In this document: in pieces, positions 45,544 to 56,405 of the stretch
Layout: each line of letters begins with the position of its first letter
Position numbering within the stretch: the first letter of the stretch is position 1
NCBI RefSeq assembly: GCF_002968335.2
Contig: NZ_CP134398.1
Coordinates: 2,356,001-2,420,000, forward strand
DNA length: 64,000 nt
Direction: 5' to 3'
From: Mycobacterium sp. ITM-2016-00316
GTDB lineage: Bacteria > Actinomycetota > Actinomycetes > Mycobacteriales > Mycobacteriaceae
Position numbers and translations under genes: made by a program
Notes under the pieces: generated by a model
What the model saw: the letters and a program-made list of their open reading frames with translations, nothing else
What the model was told of the DNA's origin: nothing
Database searches by the model: none

Positions 45544-46296
45544 TCAGTGGTTGAGAATCTTGCCGAGGAAATCCTTGGCACGGTCGGACTTGGGATTGTT
45601 GAAGAACTCCTCGGGTTCGGCGTCCTCCACGATCGCGCCGTCGGACATGAACACGACCCGGTGTGAGGCGCGGCGCGCGAAGCCCATCTCATGGGTGACG
45701 ACCACCATGGTCATGCCCTCCGACGCCAGCGAGGTCATGACGGCCAGCACCTCGTTGATCATCTCCGGATCCAGCGCACTGGTCGGCTCGTCGAACAGCA
45801 TCACCTTGGGGCTCATCGCGAGCGAGCGGGCGATCGCGACCCGCTGCTGCTGCCCGCCGGAGAGCTGCGCCGGGTACTTGTCGGCCTGATTGGAGATGCC
45901 GACCCGGTCGAGCAGGGCCATCGCCTCGCTACGGGCCTTGTCCTTGGCCAGCTTTCGCACCTTGACCGGCGCCAGCATCACGTTCTCGACAATTGTCTTG
46001 TGTGCGAACAGGTTGAACGACTGGAACACCATGCCGACATCCGAGCGCAGCTGAGCGAGCTTGCGGCCCTCCTCGGGCAGCACCTCACCGTCGATGGAGA
46101 TGGTGCCGGTATCGATCGGCTCGAGCCGATTGATGGTGCGGCACAACGTTGATTTCCCCGAACCCGAGGGGCCCAGCACCACCACGACCTGACCGCGCGG
46201 CACATCGAGGTCGATGTCCTGGAGCACGTGCAGATCGCCGAAGTGCTTGTTCACACCCTGTAGCGAGATCATCGGGACCGAAGCCGCGGTGGTCAT
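45544..46296 (-). CDS. gluA: glutamate-type ABC transporter ATP-binding protein GluA
   Basis: A 250-residue polar-amino-acid ABC ATPase. Walker [10 protein letters not shown] is near residue 45, the Q-loop lies in [12 protein letters not shown], the signature is [15 protein letters not shown] near residue 147, and Walker B is [14 protein letters not shown]. The ATG at 46296 is chosen; the frame runs on upstream into miaB on the other strand. It heads the minus-strand gluABCD set and is divergent from miaB. Confidence 0.9.
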   Translation of the reverse strand: MTTAASVPMISLQGVNKHFGDLHVLQDIDLDVPRGQVVVVLGPSGSGKSTLCRTINRLEPIDTGTISIDGEVLPEEGRKLAQLRSDVGMVFQSFNLFAHKTIVENVMLAPVKVRKLAKDKARSEAMALLDRVGISNQADKYPAQLSGGQQQRVAIARSLAMSPKVMLFDEPTSALDPEMINEVLAVMTSLASEGMTMVVVTHEMGFARRASHRVVFMSDGAIVEDAEPEEFFNNPKSDRAKDFLGKILNH

Positions 46297-46353
46297 GGAT
46301 GGGAACCCTACCCAGGTAATGCTCAGGATGGGGCGTATCGACACCCCCGTAAC

Positions 46354-47892
46354 ATGATCGTCGTGACTTCCGTGTTGGCCTCGACTGTGGAGGCGGGTGC
46401 TCAACCCGCGGCCCCCGTGCGCACCTACCAGGTGCGCACCTACGGCTGCCAGATGAACGTGCACGACTCCGAGCGGCTGTCCGGGCTGCTGGAGGCCGCG
46501 GGCTACGTCCGCGCCGTCGAGGGCACCGACGCCGACATCGTGGTGTTCAACACCTGCGCGGTGCGCGAGAACGCCGACAACAAGCTGTACGGAAACCTCA
46601 GCCATCTGGCGCCCCGCAAGAACGCCGAACCCGATATGCAGATCGCCGTCGGGGGCTGCCTGGCCCAGAAGGACCGCGAGGCCGTGCTGAAGAAGGCGCC
46701 CTGGGTCGATGTGGTGTTCGGCACCCACAACATCGGCTCGTTGCCGGTGCTGCTGGAGCGGGCGCGCCATCAGCGGGTGGCCCAGGTCGAGATCGCCGAG
46801 GCGCTGCAGGAGTTCCCGTCGGCACTGCCGGCCGCTCGCGAATCCGCCTACGCTGCTTGGGTTTCCATATCGGTGGGCTGCAACAACACGTGCACGTTCT
46901 GCATCGTGCCCGCGCTGCGCGGCAAAGAGGTGGACCGTCGCCCCGGCGATGTGCTGGCCGAGGTGCAGACCCTGGTGGACCAGGGTGTGCTCGAGGTCAC
47001 CCTGCTGGGGCAGAACGTGAACGCCTACGGGGTGTCGTTCGCCGACCCAGAGACCCCGCGCAACCGCGGTGCCTTCGCCGACCTGCTGCGGGCGTGCGGG
47101 GACATCGACGGGCTGGAGCGTGTGCGGTTCACCTCACCGCATCCCGCCGAGTTCACCGACGATGTCATCGAGGCCATGGCCGAAACACCCAACGTGTGTC
47201 CCACGCTGCACATGCCGCTGCAGTCGGGTTCTGACCGCGTGCTCAAGGCGATGCGGCGCTCCTACCGCGCCGAGCGCTACCTGGGCATCATCGACAGGGT
47301 GCGTGCCGCGATACCGCACGCCGCCATCACCACCGACATCATCGTCGGCTTTCCCGGCGAGACCGAGCAGGACTTCCAGGACACCCTGGACGTGGTGGCG
47401 CGGTCGCGCTTTGCCAACGCCTTCACCTTCCAGTACTCGAAGCGTCCGGGCACACCTGCCGCCGTGCTCGCCGACCAACTGCCCAAAGAGGTTGTCAGCG
47501 AACGCTATCAGCGGCTCATCGAGCTACAGGAGCAGATTTCGTTGCAGGAGAACCAGGCTCAGGTCGGCACGCAGGTCGAACTGCTGGTCGCCGCGGGGGA
47601 GGGCCGCAAGGATGCCGCCACCGCGCGGATGTCCGGGCGTGCCCGCGACGGCCGGCTGGTGCACTTCGCCGCCGGGGGCGCCGAGATCCGTCCCGGTGAC
47701 ATCGTCACCACGACCGTGACCCGCGCCGCCCCGCACTTCCTGGTCGCCGATGGCACCGTGCTGTCGCACCGCCGCACCCGGGCCGGGGACGCGCACGCCG
47801 CCGGTGTACGCCCGGTGACCGGCGTGGGCCTGGGTATGCCGGGCATCGGCGCACCGCCTGCCGCCCCCGTCACCGGAGGGTGTGCGCTGTGA
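46354..47892 (+). CDS. miaB: tRNA-2-methylthio-N6-dimethylallyladenosine synthase MiaB
   Basis: A 512-residue radical-SAM methylthiotransferase that adds a methylthio group to i6A37 of tRNA. The N-terminal UPF0004 cysteines are in YGCQMN, FNTCAV and GGCLAQ; the radical-SAM CxxxCxxC is GCNNTCTFC near residue 176; and a C-terminal TRAM domain follows. The ATG at 46354 gives the full N-terminus, though a GTG at 46363 is possible. miaA, whose product makes its substrate, lies 3.7 kb downstream. Confidence 0.96.
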   Translation: MIVVTSVLASTVEAGAQPAAPVRTYQVRTYGCQMNVHDSERLSGLLEAAGYVRAVEGTDADIVVFNTCAVRENADNKLYGNLSHLAPRKNAEPDMQIAVGGCLAQKDREAVLKKAPWVDVVFGTHNIGSLPVLLERARHQRVAQVEIAEALQEFPSALPAARESAYAAWVSISVGCNNTCTFCIVPALRGKEVDRRPGDVLAEVQTLVDQGVLEVTLLGQNVNAYGVSFADPETPRNRGAFADLLRACGDIDGLERVRFTSPHPAEFTDDVIEAMAETPNVCPTLHMPLQSGSDRVLKAMRRSYRAERYLGIIDRVRAAIPHAAITTDIIVGFPGETEQDFQDTLDVVARSRFANAFTFQYSKRPGTPAAVLADQLPKEVVSERYQRLIELQEQISLQENQAQVGTQVELLVAAGEGRKDAATARMSGRARDGRLVHFAAGGAEIRPGDIVTTTVTRAAPHFLVADGTVLSHRRTRAGDAHAAGVRPVTGVGLGMPGIGAPPAAPVTGGCAL

Positions 47893-48488
47893 GCGGCCAG
47901 GACCCGAGGGACTTCGAGGCGTTCAAGGGCGATATCGAGGCCGCCGAACGCCGGGTCGCCGCCGAGATCGACCCCGGTGCCCGTGCACTGGTGGTGGCGA
48001 TCCTGGTGTTCGTGGTGCTGGTGTCGTTCCTGCTGCCGCACACCGGGTCCTCCCGAGGCATCGATGTGCTGATCGCCAACGAGACCGCGATCGCCGACGG
48101 GCTGTCCCTGCCGTCGCGGGTGTTCGTGTGGCTGGCGCTGATCTTCAGCATCGGATTCTCCGTCCTGGCGCTGCTGACCCGGCGCTGGACACTGGCCTGG
48201 ATCGCGCTGGCCGGTACCACGGTGGCCTGCCCGGCCGGCATGCTCGCGGTCTGGTCCCGCCAGACCGCCGGCGAGGGCCTGCCGGGCCCCGGTATCGGGC
48301 TCATCATCGGCTGGATCGCGGTCCTGCTGCTGGCCTTCCACTGGGCGCGGGTGGTGTGGTCCCGCACCGCGGTGCAGTTGGCCGCCGAAGAGGAGCGCCG
48401 CCGGGCCGTCGCTCAGCGTCAGCACAAGACGCTGCTCGATGACCTCGGTCCTGATGCGGGCCCCGAACAGGACCAGCCGAAGCCCTAA
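47889..48488 (+). CDS. conserved membrane protein (Rv2732c type)
   Basis: A 199-residue protein with four membrane helices at about residues 36-54, 80-98, 102-120 and 136-156, and charged ends. The GTG start overlaps the miaB stop (GTGA), so it is translationally coupled to miaB. The same pair occurs in M. tuberculosis. It converges on the DUF349 gene. The function is unknown. Confidence 0.8.
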   Translation: MSGQDPRDFEAFKGDIEAAERRVAAEIDPGARALVVAILVFVVLVSFLLPHTGSSRGIDVLIANETAIADGLSLPSRVFVWLALIFSIGFSVLALLTRRWTLAWIALAGTTVACPAGMLAVWSRQTAGEGLPGPGIGLIIGWIAVLLLAFHWARVVWSRTAVQLAAEEERRRAVAQRQHKTLLDDLGPDAGPEQDQPKP

Positions 48489-49858
48489 CGCTTCTTGGTG
48501 ACGGCTTCCGCAGCGGTCTCCGCCCACTCCCGCCACTGTGCGGCGCTGGCCCGTGCCTTTTCGGCGTCCTTGGCCTTGCCTGCCGCTTCGGCCTTCTCCG
48601 CCTGGCGCTCGAACTGCTCGGCGCGCTCGCGGAACTGGTCGGCCCGCGCCTGCGCTTCGGTGTCCGTCTGATCGGCGGTCCCGGCTTCGCGCACCTTCTT
48701 CTCCACCGAGCGCAGCCGGCGCTCCAGATCGGCCGACTTCTCGCGCGGCACCTTGCCGATCGCGTCCCATTTGTCACCGATGTTCCGCAACGCGGCCTGC
48801 GCGGCCTTGGGGTCGGAGACATCGATGCGCTCGGCCTCGGCCAGCAGCTTCTCCTTGGCGAGCGCGTTGGCGCCGAACTCGGCGTCGCGTTCGGCGTTGA
48901 TGGCGTTGCGGGCCTCGAAGAAGGTGTCCTGGGCGGCCTTGAACCGCGCCCACAGCGCGTCGTCGACATCCTTGGCGGCTCGGCCGGCGGCCTTCCACTG
49001 CGCGAGCAGATCCCGGAAGGTCGCCGCGGTGCCCGCCCAATCGGTGGAATCGCTGAGCTTCTCCGCCTTCTCGCAGAGGGCCTCCTTGGCCTGCCTGGCA
49101 CCGACGCGTTCGCGGTCCAGCTCGGCAAAATGGGAACCCCGGCGCCGGTTGAACGTCTCCCGGGCCGCCGAGTACCGCTTCCACAGCGCATCGTCGGTTT
49201 TGCGGTCCAGGCCGGTGATGGTGCGCCACTCGTCGAGGATGGCGCGCAGCCGGTCACCGGCGGACTTCCACTGGCCGGTGGCGTCGGCGATCTCCTCGGC
49301 CTCGGCGGCCAGCGCCTCCTTGCGGGCGGTCTGGGCGGCGCGGTGCTCATCGCGCCGAGCCCGTTCCTCGGCGGCCGCCCCGTCGGCGTGCTCAAGGATG
49401 GACTTCAGACGCTGTTCGACGGCGTCGACGTCACCGAGCACCGCGGCGGTCGGCAGGGTCTCCAGCAGTGCGGATGCGGCTGATTTGATCTTGCGGGCGT
49501 CCCCGCTGCCGGAGGCCAGCCGGGTCTCCAGCAGGGCGACCTCGGTGTGCAGATCGTCGTAGCGACGGCCGAAGTGGGCGAAGGCGGCCTCGGTCTCGCC
49601 GGCTTGCCAGGAGCCGATGACGCGTTCCCCGGCGGCGGTGATCAGGACGACGGTGCCGTCCTCGTCGACGCGGCCGAACCGGTGCGGGTCCACCGATGCA
49701 GGTGCCGGGACAACGGGCGCGGCGGCCACGGCTGCGGCCGGACGGGGGTGCGGGGTCGGGCGCGGACCCGGCCTGGGCGTGGGCTTGGGAGTGGGAGTGG
49801 GGGCCGCAGCCGCCGATTCCCCGGTGTTCTCGCCGGAACCTGAGTCGTTGGTCGTCAT
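48485..49858 (-). CDS. DUF349-repeat protein (Rv2731 type)
   Basis: A 457-residue, highly charged helical protein. After a Pro/Ala/Thr-rich disordered N-terminus (about residues 1-55) and a small globular part, three to five DUF349 repeats of about 75 residues follow. Each centres on a W-K/R-x2-G/A pattern such as [36 protein letters not shown] and [17 protein letters not shown]. The ATG at 49858 is used because AGGGA sits 6-7 nt upstream. The family is widespread in actinobacteria. Roles in cell envelope or RNA biology have been suggested but none is shown here. Confidence 0.85.
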   Translation of the reverse strand: MTTNDSGSGENTGESAAAAPTPTPKPTPRPGPRPTPHPRPAAAVAAAPVVPAPASVDPHRFGRVDEDGTVVLITAAGERVIGSWQAGETEAAFAHFGRRYDDLHTEVALLETRLASGSGDARKIKSAASALLETLPTAAVLGDVDAVEQRLKSILEHADGAAAEERARRDEHRAAQTARKEALAAEAEEIADATGQWKSAGDRLRAILDEWRTITGLDRKTDDALWKRYSAARETFNRRRGSHFAELDRERVGARQAKEALCEKAEKLSDSTDWAGTAATFRDLLAQWKAAGRAAKDVDDALWARFKAAQDTFFEARNAINAERDAEFGANALAKEKLLAEAERIDVSDPKAAQAALRNIGDKWDAIGKVPREKSADLERRLRSVEKKVREAGTADQTDTEAQARADQFRERAEQFERQAEKAEAAGKAKDAEKARASAAQWREWAETAAEAVTKKR

Positions 49859-50020
49859 ATTCATTCCCTCGCACTCCGCGTGGTCTGACCCACGCACCTG
49901 CCGCGCGACGCGGCGCCGATAGCTTCCGATGGCTATTCAAGCAGGTCGGGTCGAACCGCGGTTGCGATCGGCACGTGTTTACCGGCACCCTCAGTGCCCT
50001 GACCGGTTGGGAGGCCCCCG

Positions 50021-50905
50021 TTGGACAAGGCGGATATCGCCGCACTGCTGGCACTGGGCGCTGCGCTGTTCATCGCCATCGGCGATGTCATCCACCAGCG
50101 TTCCGCGCATGAGGTCACCGACGAGCAGGTCAGCCATCTCCAGCTGTTCCTGCGGTTGCTCAAGGACCGCGACTGGTGGGTCGGCAGCCTCGTCTCGGCG
50201 GTCGGGTTCGGCCTGCAGGCGGCCGCGCTGGGACTGGGTTCGGTGCTGCTGGTGCAGGCCTTGCTGGTCACCTCGTTGCTGTTCGCGCTGCCGCTGAACG
50301 CCCGCGCCACCCATCACCGGGTGACCAGATTCCAGTGGACCTGGGCGGTGCTGCTGGCCGCATCGGTGGTGGTGATCGTCACCGTCGGTAACCCGACGGC
50401 CGGGCATTCGCGGGCCGACACCGACACCTGGCTGGCCGTCGGCGCAGTGCTGGGGCCGCTGCTGGTGCTGTGCATCGTCGGTGCCCGCGTGCTGGGAGGG
50501 AAGATCGGCGCGATGTTGCTGGCGTGCGTATCCGGCGCGCTCTGGGGACTTTTCGCGATCCTCACCAAGGGCGTGGTCGACCGGATCGGCGACGGTGTGT
50601 GGGAACTGCTGCGCACCCCGGAGCTCTACGCCTGGGCGGTGGTGGCGGTGGCGGGCACCGCCTATCAGCAGGCCGCCTTCCGGGCCGGATCGATCACGGC
50701 CTCGCTGCCGACGATGACGGTGACCGAACCGGTGGTGGCTTCGGTGCTGGGCGTCGTCGTCCTCGGTGAAACGCTGCGCCCCGGCGAGGCCGGCTGGATC
50801 ACCCTGATCGCGGCGGTGGCGGTGATGATGGTCGCGACCGCGGCGCTGGCCCGCGGGGAGGCAGGCTGGGCCGAGCAGCCCGACACCGGTAAGGCGATAG
50901 CGTGA
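50021..50905 (+). CDS. DMT-superfamily (EamA-like) transporter
   Basis: A 294-residue membrane protein with nine to ten hydrophobic helices. The two halves each hold short helices ending in patterns such as LVQALLVTSLLFALPL and MTVTEPVVASVLGVVVLGE, the latter typical of EamA repeats. The TTG start is supported by GGGAGG 7-12 nt upstream. It lies in the miaB-miaA interval, 5 nt before an unknown conserved gene. The transported solute is unknown. Confidence 0.78.
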   Translation: MDKADIAALLALGAALFIAIGDVIHQRSAHEVTDEQVSHLQLFLRLLKDRDWWVGSLVSAVGFGLQAAALGLGSVLLVQALLVTSLLFALPLNARATHHRVTRFQWTWAVLLAASVVVIVTVGNPTAGHSRADTDTWLAVGAVLGPLLVLCIVGARVLGGKIGAMLLACVSGALWGLFAILTKGVVDRIGDGVWELLRTPELYAWAVVAVAGTAYQQAAFRAGSITASLPTMTVTEPVVASVLGVVVLGETLRPGEAGWITLIAAVAVMMVATAALARGEAGWAEQPDTGKAIA

Positions 50906-50909
50906 TGGC

Positions 50910-51590
50910 GTGTTGGCGGCCATTGCTCTGATCCCCTCGGCGCCGGTGCTGGTGCCCGAACTCGCCGGTGCCGCGGCGGCCGAAGTGGCCGACCTGCGTG
51001 CCGTGGTGCTGACGGCGGCCGCCGGACTGCCGGGGCGCTGGATCGTCATCGGCGCGGGTGGTGCCGATCAGGTCATCCCGGCGTCCGCGGCCGGCACCTT
51101 TGCCGGGTACGGCGCTGATATCCGGGTCTCGCTGGGTCCGGAGGCCGACGGCCCGGTAACCGAGCTGCCGCTGGCCGCGCTGATCGCCGGCTGGGTGCGT
51201 GCGCAGGTGAACGCCGGCGGCCTCGCCGAGGTGCGGGTCCACGCCGACGTCGGCGAGGCGGCCGTGCACCGCGGCGTGACGCTGCGCAGCGAGCTCGACG
51301 AATCCCCGGACCCGATCGGCGTGCTGGTGGTCGCCGACGGCGCCAACACGCTGTCCGAGTCCGCACCCGGCGGCTTCGAGCCGGATTCGGTGTCCGCCCA
51401 GGCGGCGCTGGATGACGCGCTGGCGGCCGGCGACGCCGACGCGGTGATCGGGTGCGCGGAAGGCGCGGTGGGCCAGAGCGCCTATGAGTTGCTGGCCGGC
51501 CTCGCCGGCCGGCGGCCGGTCCGCGCCCGCGAGCTCTACCGCGGGGCACCGTTCGGCGTCGGCTATTTCGTGGGCACCTGGCTCCCGTGA
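50910..51590 (+). CDS. conserved protein of the miaA operon (Rv2728c type), LigB-dioxygenase-like fold
   Basis: A 226-residue protein starting [19 protein letters not shown] and containing [15 protein letters not shown] near residue 45 and a C-terminal [17 protein letters not shown]. The pattern resembles class III extradiol dioxygenase-like proteins, but the metal His/Glu set is not obvious, so no activity is claimed. It overlaps the miaA start by 4 nt, as in M. tuberculosis, where the homologue is also adjacent to miaA. Confidence 0.75.
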   Translation: MLAAIALIPSAPVLVPELAGAAAAEVADLRAVVLTAAAGLPGRWIVIGAGGADQVIPASAAGTFAGYGADIRVSLGPEADGPVTELPLAALIAGWVRAQVNAGGLAEVRVHADVGEAAVHRGVTLRSELDESPDPIGVLVVADGANTLSESAPGGFEPDSVSAQAALDDALAAGDADAVIGCAEGAVGQSAYELLAGLAGRRPVRARELYRGAPFGVGYFVGTWLP

Positions 51591-52528
51591 GCGGCACCCT
51601 GCACCCCCGTCGCTCCGCTCACCCCGACATCCGGCCCGTCGCCGTCATCGGGCCGACCGGGACCGGCAAGTCCGCACTCGGGCTGGCCCTGGCCGAGCGG
51701 CTCGGCGGCGAGATCGTGAACGCCGATGCCATGCAGTTCTACCGCGGGATGGACATCGGCACCGCCAAACTGCCGCCCGAGCAGCGCCGCGGCATCGTGC
51801 ACCACCAGCTCGACGTCCTCGACGTCACCGAGAACGCCTCGGTCGCGCGGTACCAGGAGAACGCGGCGGCCGATATCGAGGCGATCATGACCCGCGGCGC
51901 GGTGCCGGTGATCGTCGGCGGGTCCATGCTCTACATCCAGTCCCTGCTGGACCAGTGGACGTTCCCGGCCACCGACCCGACGGTCCGGGCCCGCTGGGAG
52001 GCCCGCCTCACCGAGGTCGGGGTGGCCGCGATGCACGCCGAGCTGACCCGCGTCGATCCGGCGGCCGGTGCCGCCATCCTGGACACCGACGGACGCCGCA
52101 TCGTGCGTGCCCTCGAGGTGGTCGAACTCACCGGCAAACCGTTCGCCGCGTCGGCGCCCCGCATCGGCACCCCGCGCTGGGGCACTGTGATCCTCGGGTT
52201 GGACTGGGACACAAGCATTCTGGATGAGCGGCTGCGGCAGCGCACCGACAGCATGTTCGCCGAAGGTCTGGTCGCCGAGGTGACCGGACTGATCGAGCGC
52301 GGCCTGCGGGCCGGGGTGACGGCATCGCGCGCCCTCGGTTACGCGCAGGTGCTGGCCGACCTGGACGCCCTGGGCGACGGCTCCGCCGCGCGAGAACCCA
52401 CCTTCGTCGGTACCCGCCGCTATGTGCGCAGGCAGCGGTCCTGGTTCCGGCGCGATCACCGGGTGAACTGGCTCGACGGTTCGGCGTCGGACCTGACCGC
52501 CGCGGCGCTGCGTATCCTGGACAAATGA
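51587..52528 (+). CDS. miaA: tRNA dimethylallyltransferase MiaA
   Basis: A 313-residue enzyme that attaches dimethylallyl to A37 of tRNAs reading UNN codons, the step before MiaB. The P-loop [12 protein letters not shown] is at residues 25-36, [16 protein letters not shown] near 45 binds substrate, [12 protein letters not shown] is near 109, and [14 protein letters not shown] lies near the C-terminus. The GTG start overlaps the upstream stop, and its own stop overlaps the dapF ATG. Confidence 0.96.
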   Translation: MSGTLHPRRSAHPDIRPVAVIGPTGTGKSALGLALAERLGGEIVNADAMQFYRGMDIGTAKLPPEQRRGIVHHQLDVLDVTENASVARYQENAAADIEAIMTRGAVPVIVGGSMLYIQSLLDQWTFPATDPTVRARWEARLTEVGVAAMHAELTRVDPAAGAAILDTDGRRIVRALEVVELTGKPFAASAPRIGTPRWGTVILGLDWDTSILDERLRQRTDSMFAEGLVAEVTGLIERGLRAGVTASRALGYAQVLADLDALGDGSAAREPTFVGTRRYVRRQRSWFRRDHRVNWLDGSASDLTAAALRILDK

Positions 52529-53373
52529 GGTTCGCGAAAGGTCACGGCACGCAGAACGACTTCGTGGTGCTGCCCGACCTGGACGCCGCGCTCGCGCTGA
52601 CCCCGGACATGGTGGCCGCGCTGTGTGATCGGCGCCGCGGGCTGGGCGCCGATGGTGTGCTGCGGGTGACGACGGCCGGTGCCGCGGCCGCCGCCGGGGT
52701 GTTCGAGACGCTGCCCGAGGGGGTGTCGGCCCAGGACTGGTACATGGATTACCGCAATGCCGACGGGTCCATCGCCCAAATGTGCGGCAACGGGGTGCGG
52801 GTCTTCGCGCACTACCTGCGTGCTGCCGGGCTGGAGACCCGCGACGAATTCGTGGTCGGCTCGCTGGCCGGCGCGCGACCGGTGGTGATCGAGCAGTTCA
52901 GCCCCACCCACGCCGAGGTGACCGTCGACATGGGCAAGGCCAACCGGCTGGGCGCCGGAACGGCCGTGGTCGGCGGACAGCGCTTCACCGGGCTGGGAGT
53001 CGATGTCGGCAATCCACACCTGGCATGCGTCACCGACCTCGACGCGGCCGAGTTGGCCGCCCTCGATGTCGGTGCCCCGGTGTCCTTCGACACCGCCCAG
53101 TTCCCCGACGGGGTCAATGTGGAGATCCTGACGAGACCGACGCAGGACGCGGTGGACATGCGTGTCCACGAGCGCGGAGTGGGTGAAACCCGTTCCTGCG
53201 GAACAGGAACCGTGGCCGCTGCGGTGGCGGCGCTGAACCATCTGGGGGAGCAGACCGGCACCTTGACGGTCCGCGTCCCAGGCGGTGCGGTCACCGTCAC
53301 CATCACCGAGGCGACCAGCTACCTGCGTGGCCCGTCGGTGCTCGTCGCGCACGGCGAATATTCAGGTGCGTGA
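52525..53373 (+). CDS. dapF: diaminopimelate epimerase
   Basis: Interconverts LL- and meso-diaminopimelate, the last step before peptidoglycan or lysine use. The 282 residues hold both catalytic cysteines: CGNGVRVF near residue 89 and [13 protein letters not shown] near 229. [14 protein letters not shown] starts the fold. It overlaps miaA by 4 nt. With dapA and dapB in the same window, three steps of the DAP pathway are present. Confidence 0.97.
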   Translation: MRFAKGHGTQNDFVVLPDLDAALALTPDMVAALCDRRRGLGADGVLRVTTAGAAAAAGVFETLPEGVSAQDWYMDYRNADGSIAQMCGNGVRVFAHYLRAAGLETRDEFVVGSLAGARPVVIEQFSPTHAEVTVDMGKANRLGAGTAVVGGQRFTGLGVDVGNPHLACVTDLDAAELAALDVGAPVSFDTAQFPDGVNVEILTRPTQDAVDMRVHERGVGETRSCGTGTVAAAVAALNHLGEQTGTLTVRVPGGAVTVTITEATSYLRGPSVLVAHGEYSGA

Positions 53374-53406
53374 CCCCCGGCCACCGTGCCACCATCGAAA
53401 GAACAT

Positions 53407-54819
53407 ATGACTGAATCTGACTTCACGCGCAACCCCGTTCCGAGCACCGGCGAACTGGCCCTCGAGGACCGTGCGGCACTGCGCCGCGTGGCCGGGCTCT
53501 CCACCGAACTCACCGACATCTCCGAGGTCGAATACCGACAGCTGCGCCTGGAGCGGGTGGTGCTCGTCGGGGTCTGGACCGAGGGCACCGCTGCCGATGT
53601 CGACGCCAGCATGGCCGAACTGGCCGCACTGGCCGAGACGGCGGGCTCGGAGGTCCTCGAAGGCCTGGTGCAGCGCCGCGACAAACCGGACGCGTCGACC
53701 TATATCGGCTCCGGCAAGGCCATCGAACTGCGCGATATCGTCACCGCCACCGGCGCGGACACCGTCATCTGCGACGGCGAGCTGAGCCCCGCCCAGCTGA
53801 ATTCGCTGGAAAAGGTCGTCAAGGTCAAGGTCATCGACCGGACCGCGCTGATTCTCGACATCTTCGCCCAGCACGCCACGTCCGCCGAGGGCAAGGCCCA
53901 GGTGTCGCTGGCCCAGATGGAGTACATGCTGCCGCGACTGCGCGGTTGGGGTGAATCCATGTCCCGCCAGGGCGGTGGCGCGGGTGGCAGCAGCGGCGGT
54001 GTCGGGACCCGCGGGCCGGGTGAGACGAAGATCGAAACCGACCGTCGCCGCATCCGCGAGCGGATGTCGAAGCTGCGCCGCGAGATCAAGGACATGAAGA
54101 AGATCCGCGACACCCAGCGCGGTAAGCGCCGGGCCGCCGACCTGCCCGCGGTCGCGATCGTCGGTTACACCAACGCCGGAAAGTCCAGTCTGCTCAACGC
54201 GCTGACCGGCGCCGGGGTGCTGGTGGAAAACGCCCTGTTCGCCACGCTGGAGCCGACCACCCGTCGCGGAGAACTCGACGACGGCCGGCCCTTCGTGCTG
54301 ACCGACACCGTCGGCTTCGTGCGGCACCTGCCCACCCAATTGGTGGAGGCGTTCCGCTCCACGCTGGAGGAGGTCGTCGACGCCGATCTGCTGGTGCACG
54401 TGGTCGACGGCTCCGATGCCACCCCGCTGGCGCAGATCAACGCGGTCCGCCACGTGGTCCGCGATGTCTACTCCGATCACGACGGCTCACCGGCCCCGGA
54501 ACTGTTGGTGGTCAACAAGATCGACGCCGCCGACGATCTCGCCCTGGCCCAGTTGCGACGCGCCTTACCGGATGCGGTGTTCGTGTCCGCGCACACCGGC
54601 GAGGGTCTCGATCAGCTGCGCGCCCGCCTGGTGGAGCTGGTCGAACCCACCGACGCCTTCGTCGACGTGACACTGCCGTATGACCGCGGTGACCTGGTCG
54701 CCCGGGTGCACACCGAGGGCCGGATCGACACCACCGAGCACACCGAGACGGGCACCAAAATCACTGCGCGGGTGCCGGTTCCGCTGGCCGCCAGCCTGCG
54801 CGAGTTCAGCAACTGGTAG
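53407..54819 (+). CDS. hflX: ribosome-associated GTPase HflX
   Basis: A 470-residue GTPase that splits stalled or heat-damaged ribosomes. The N-terminal HflX domain includes GLVQRRDKPDASTYIGSGKA and the Gly-rich linker RQGGGAGGSSGGVGTRGPGETK (about residues 188-209). G1 GYTNAGKSS is at 254-262, G3 DTVGF near 299, and G4 NKID near 373. The ATG at 53407 has GAAAGA upstream; an in-frame ATG-less start 7 codons earlier is less likely. The gene is convergent with the PE-PPE gene, and a large hairpin separates them. Confidence 0.95.
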   Translation: MTESDFTRNPVPSTGELALEDRAALRRVAGLSTELTDISEVEYRQLRLERVVLVGVWTEGTAADVDASMAELAALAETAGSEVLEGLVQRRDKPDASTYIGSGKAIELRDIVTATGADTVICDGELSPAQLNSLEKVVKVKVIDRTALILDIFAQHATSAEGKAQVSLAQMEYMLPRLRGWGESMSRQGGGAGGSSGGVGTRGPGETKIETDRRRIRERMSKLRREIKDMKKIRDTQRGKRRAADLPAVAIVGYTNAGKSSLLNALTGAGVLVENALFATLEPTTRRGELDDGRPFVLTDTVGFVRHLPTQLVEAFRSTLEEVVDADLLVHVVDGSDATPLAQINAVRHVVRDVYSDHDGSPAPELLVVNKIDAADDLALAQLRRALPDAVFVSAHTGEGLDQLRARLVELVEPTDAFVDVTLPYDRGDLVARVHTEGRIDTTEHTETGTKITARVPVPLAASLREFSNW

Positions 54820-54821
54820 TC

Positions 54822-54887
54822 GCGCGGGTAGGCGCACCGTCGTCGAAGGATCCCCCGGATTCCCGCGGCCGATGCGCCCACCCGCGC
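54822..54887. terminator. long hairpin between convergent hflX and PE-PPE genes
   Basis: GCGCGGGTAGGCGC (54822-54835) pairs with GCGCCCACCCGCGC (54874-54887), 13 of 14 positions matching, around a 38-nt GC-rich loop. It begins 3 nt after the hflX stop and ends 3 nt before the opposite stop. No T-run follows, as is usual for mycobacterial terminators. Confidence 0.65.
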
Positions 54888-54890
54888 CGC

Positions 54891-56267
54891 TCAAGCGGCC
54901 TGGCGCACCGACCGGGTGGTGGACTTGGCGGTCTTCGGCGAGGTCCTGGCCTCGGTGAGCCGCGCGCGCTGCGCCGGCTCCTCGATCTCCTCGGGCATGT
55001 CGGTCTCTTCGCTCTCGACGAGTGCTTCGGTGTCTTCGAGCACATCGGTGTCCTCGGCCGGCCCGGTGACGTCGGCCGGCTCGGCGCTCTCGGCTACCTC
55101 GACCGCGGCCGCCGTGCTCACCGGGGCCTGCTGCTGCTCGGGCGCCTGCTGCGGCGCCGAACCGCCCCCGAACGCATCATGGATGCCTTCGCCGATCGCG
55201 TCGACCACATCGCGGGCCAGCACGAACGGGTTGATCCGCGGAATGAGCCGGAAGGGAGCGGGCACACCGTAGCTCAGCGAGCGGTCGTAGCCGGCCTCGA
55301 TCAGCACCTCGAGCACCGGGGTCAGCAGCGTGACGATCGGCTTGATGATGAACCCGGTCCCGGTGAATCCGGCGAACTCCAGGAACGGTCGCACGATCGG
55401 CAGCGTCTTGGTCGGGATGGTGATGTAGCGGGTGTCGCCGCGCTCGTCCCAGTTGTCCTCGTTCGCGAGTTGCTCGGCCAGTTCCTCGGGTGTGTAGCCG
55501 TCCGGTAGTTCCCCGACATCGCTGTCCTGATTGGGCGCCAGGTAGGTGCCGTGGATGTACCAGAATCCGGCGATCGCGTTGAGGACTGCCAGTGCGTTGA
55601 GCGGGTAAAGCGGGAAGTCGGCGACTCCGTCATAGCGGAACGCGATATCGGTGGCGCAGATGTGGTCACAGGTGTCGGTCGGTGCGGGCAGTCCGAAGGT
55701 GGCGTCGAGGATGGGTACGTGCCCCAGGAACGCCAGTCGTTCGAAGAGTCCGCCGTTGGGCCGGTTGGTGTTTCCGATCATCACGAAGGACAGGTAGGTC
55801 TGGTCCTTGGGTAGCCCGGCCAGGTTGCGCTTCTCCCGGCTGACGATGTTGCCGCCCTGCGAGTAGCCGAAGATGACGACCGGTGTGTTCGGCGGATTCT
55901 GCGCCAGGGCGTCCACCAATGTGGAGTTGAGCGTGGTCAGCCCCTCGCCGGTGGACACATCCCACTTGGCGCCCTGCAGCCCGCCCCAGCCGGGTAGCGG
56001 GATCGGCCAGAACTGCGCGGGGTAGTCGATGCCCTGCAACGCGCAGGCGTTGTCCTCGGTGCACGCGGGGTTGAACGGCGAGATGTAGTAGTCGCGGGCG
56101 TTCTCCATGTAGTCGCCGACGATGTTGGCATTCGGTGTCCCGGTGCCCGGCACGATGAGCGCCGTCGCGGCGAGGGCGACGGCCATCGTCAGGGTCGAGG
56201 CGACCGTGATGAGAACCGCGGTCAGCAACGTCAGCAGGGTCGTGATCGATCGTCGTGCAGTCCGCAT
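54891..56267 (-). CDS. secreted/membrane PE-PPE-domain serine hydrolase
   Basis: A 458-residue protein with an N-terminal signal or anchor helix (residues 8-37), then the PE-PPE alpha/beta-hydrolase domain. ALIVPGTGTPNANIVGDY starts it, the nucleophile Ser is in FGYSQGGNI near residue 134, and the acid and His are expected in YPLNAL and IHGTYL further on. The C-terminal about 90 residues are Pro/Glu/Ala-rich and low in complexity, with many EDTE/EETD repeats. There are no PE or PPE N-terminal domains. Such proteins are probable esterases acting on cell-wall lipids. Confidence 0.85.
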   Translation of the reverse strand: MRTARRSITTLLTLLTAVLITVASTLTMAVALAATALIVPGTGTPNANIVGDYMENARDYYISPFNPACTEDNACALQGIDYPAQFWPIPLPGWGGLQGAKWDVSTGEGLTTLNSTLVDALAQNPPNTPVVIFGYSQGGNIVSREKRNLAGLPKDQTYLSFVMIGNTNRPNGGLFERLAFLGHVPILDATFGLPAPTDTCDHICATDIAFRYDGVADFPLYPLNALAVLNAIAGFWYIHGTYLAPNQDSDVGELPDGYTPEELAEQLANEDNWDERGDTRYITIPTKTLPIVRPFLEFAGFTGTGFIIKPIVTLLTPVLEVLIEAGYDRSLSYGVPAPFRLIPRINPFVLARDVVDAIGEGIHDAFGGGSAPQQAPEQQQAPVSTAAAVEVAESAEPADVTGPAEDTDVLEDTEALVESEETDMPEEIEEPAQRARLTEARTSPKTAKSTTRSVRQAA

Positions 56268-56355
56268 CTGGCACCCCCGGGTAAGCGCTCATCGGATCGT
56301 CGCACCCCGGCCGCCGTGGCGTTGACAGAACCGAAAACCGGACCCGAATTGAAAC

Positions 56356-56370
56356 TAGAATCTCGTTCTA
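56356..56370. promoter_or_regulatory. KstR-like palindromic operator before the ltp operon
   Basis: TAGAA-TCTCG-TTCTA is a 5-bp inverted repeat about five bases. It resembles, but is not identical to, the KstR operator TnnAACnnGTTnnA. It overlaps a possible -10 (TAATAA at 56370-56375) and lies 36-50 nt before the Ltp start. The TetR gene at the end of the operon is the likely regulator. Confidence 0.5.
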
Positions 56371-56405
56371 ATAATGTGGGGCTGACCGATCGGAGGGAGC
56401 ATCAC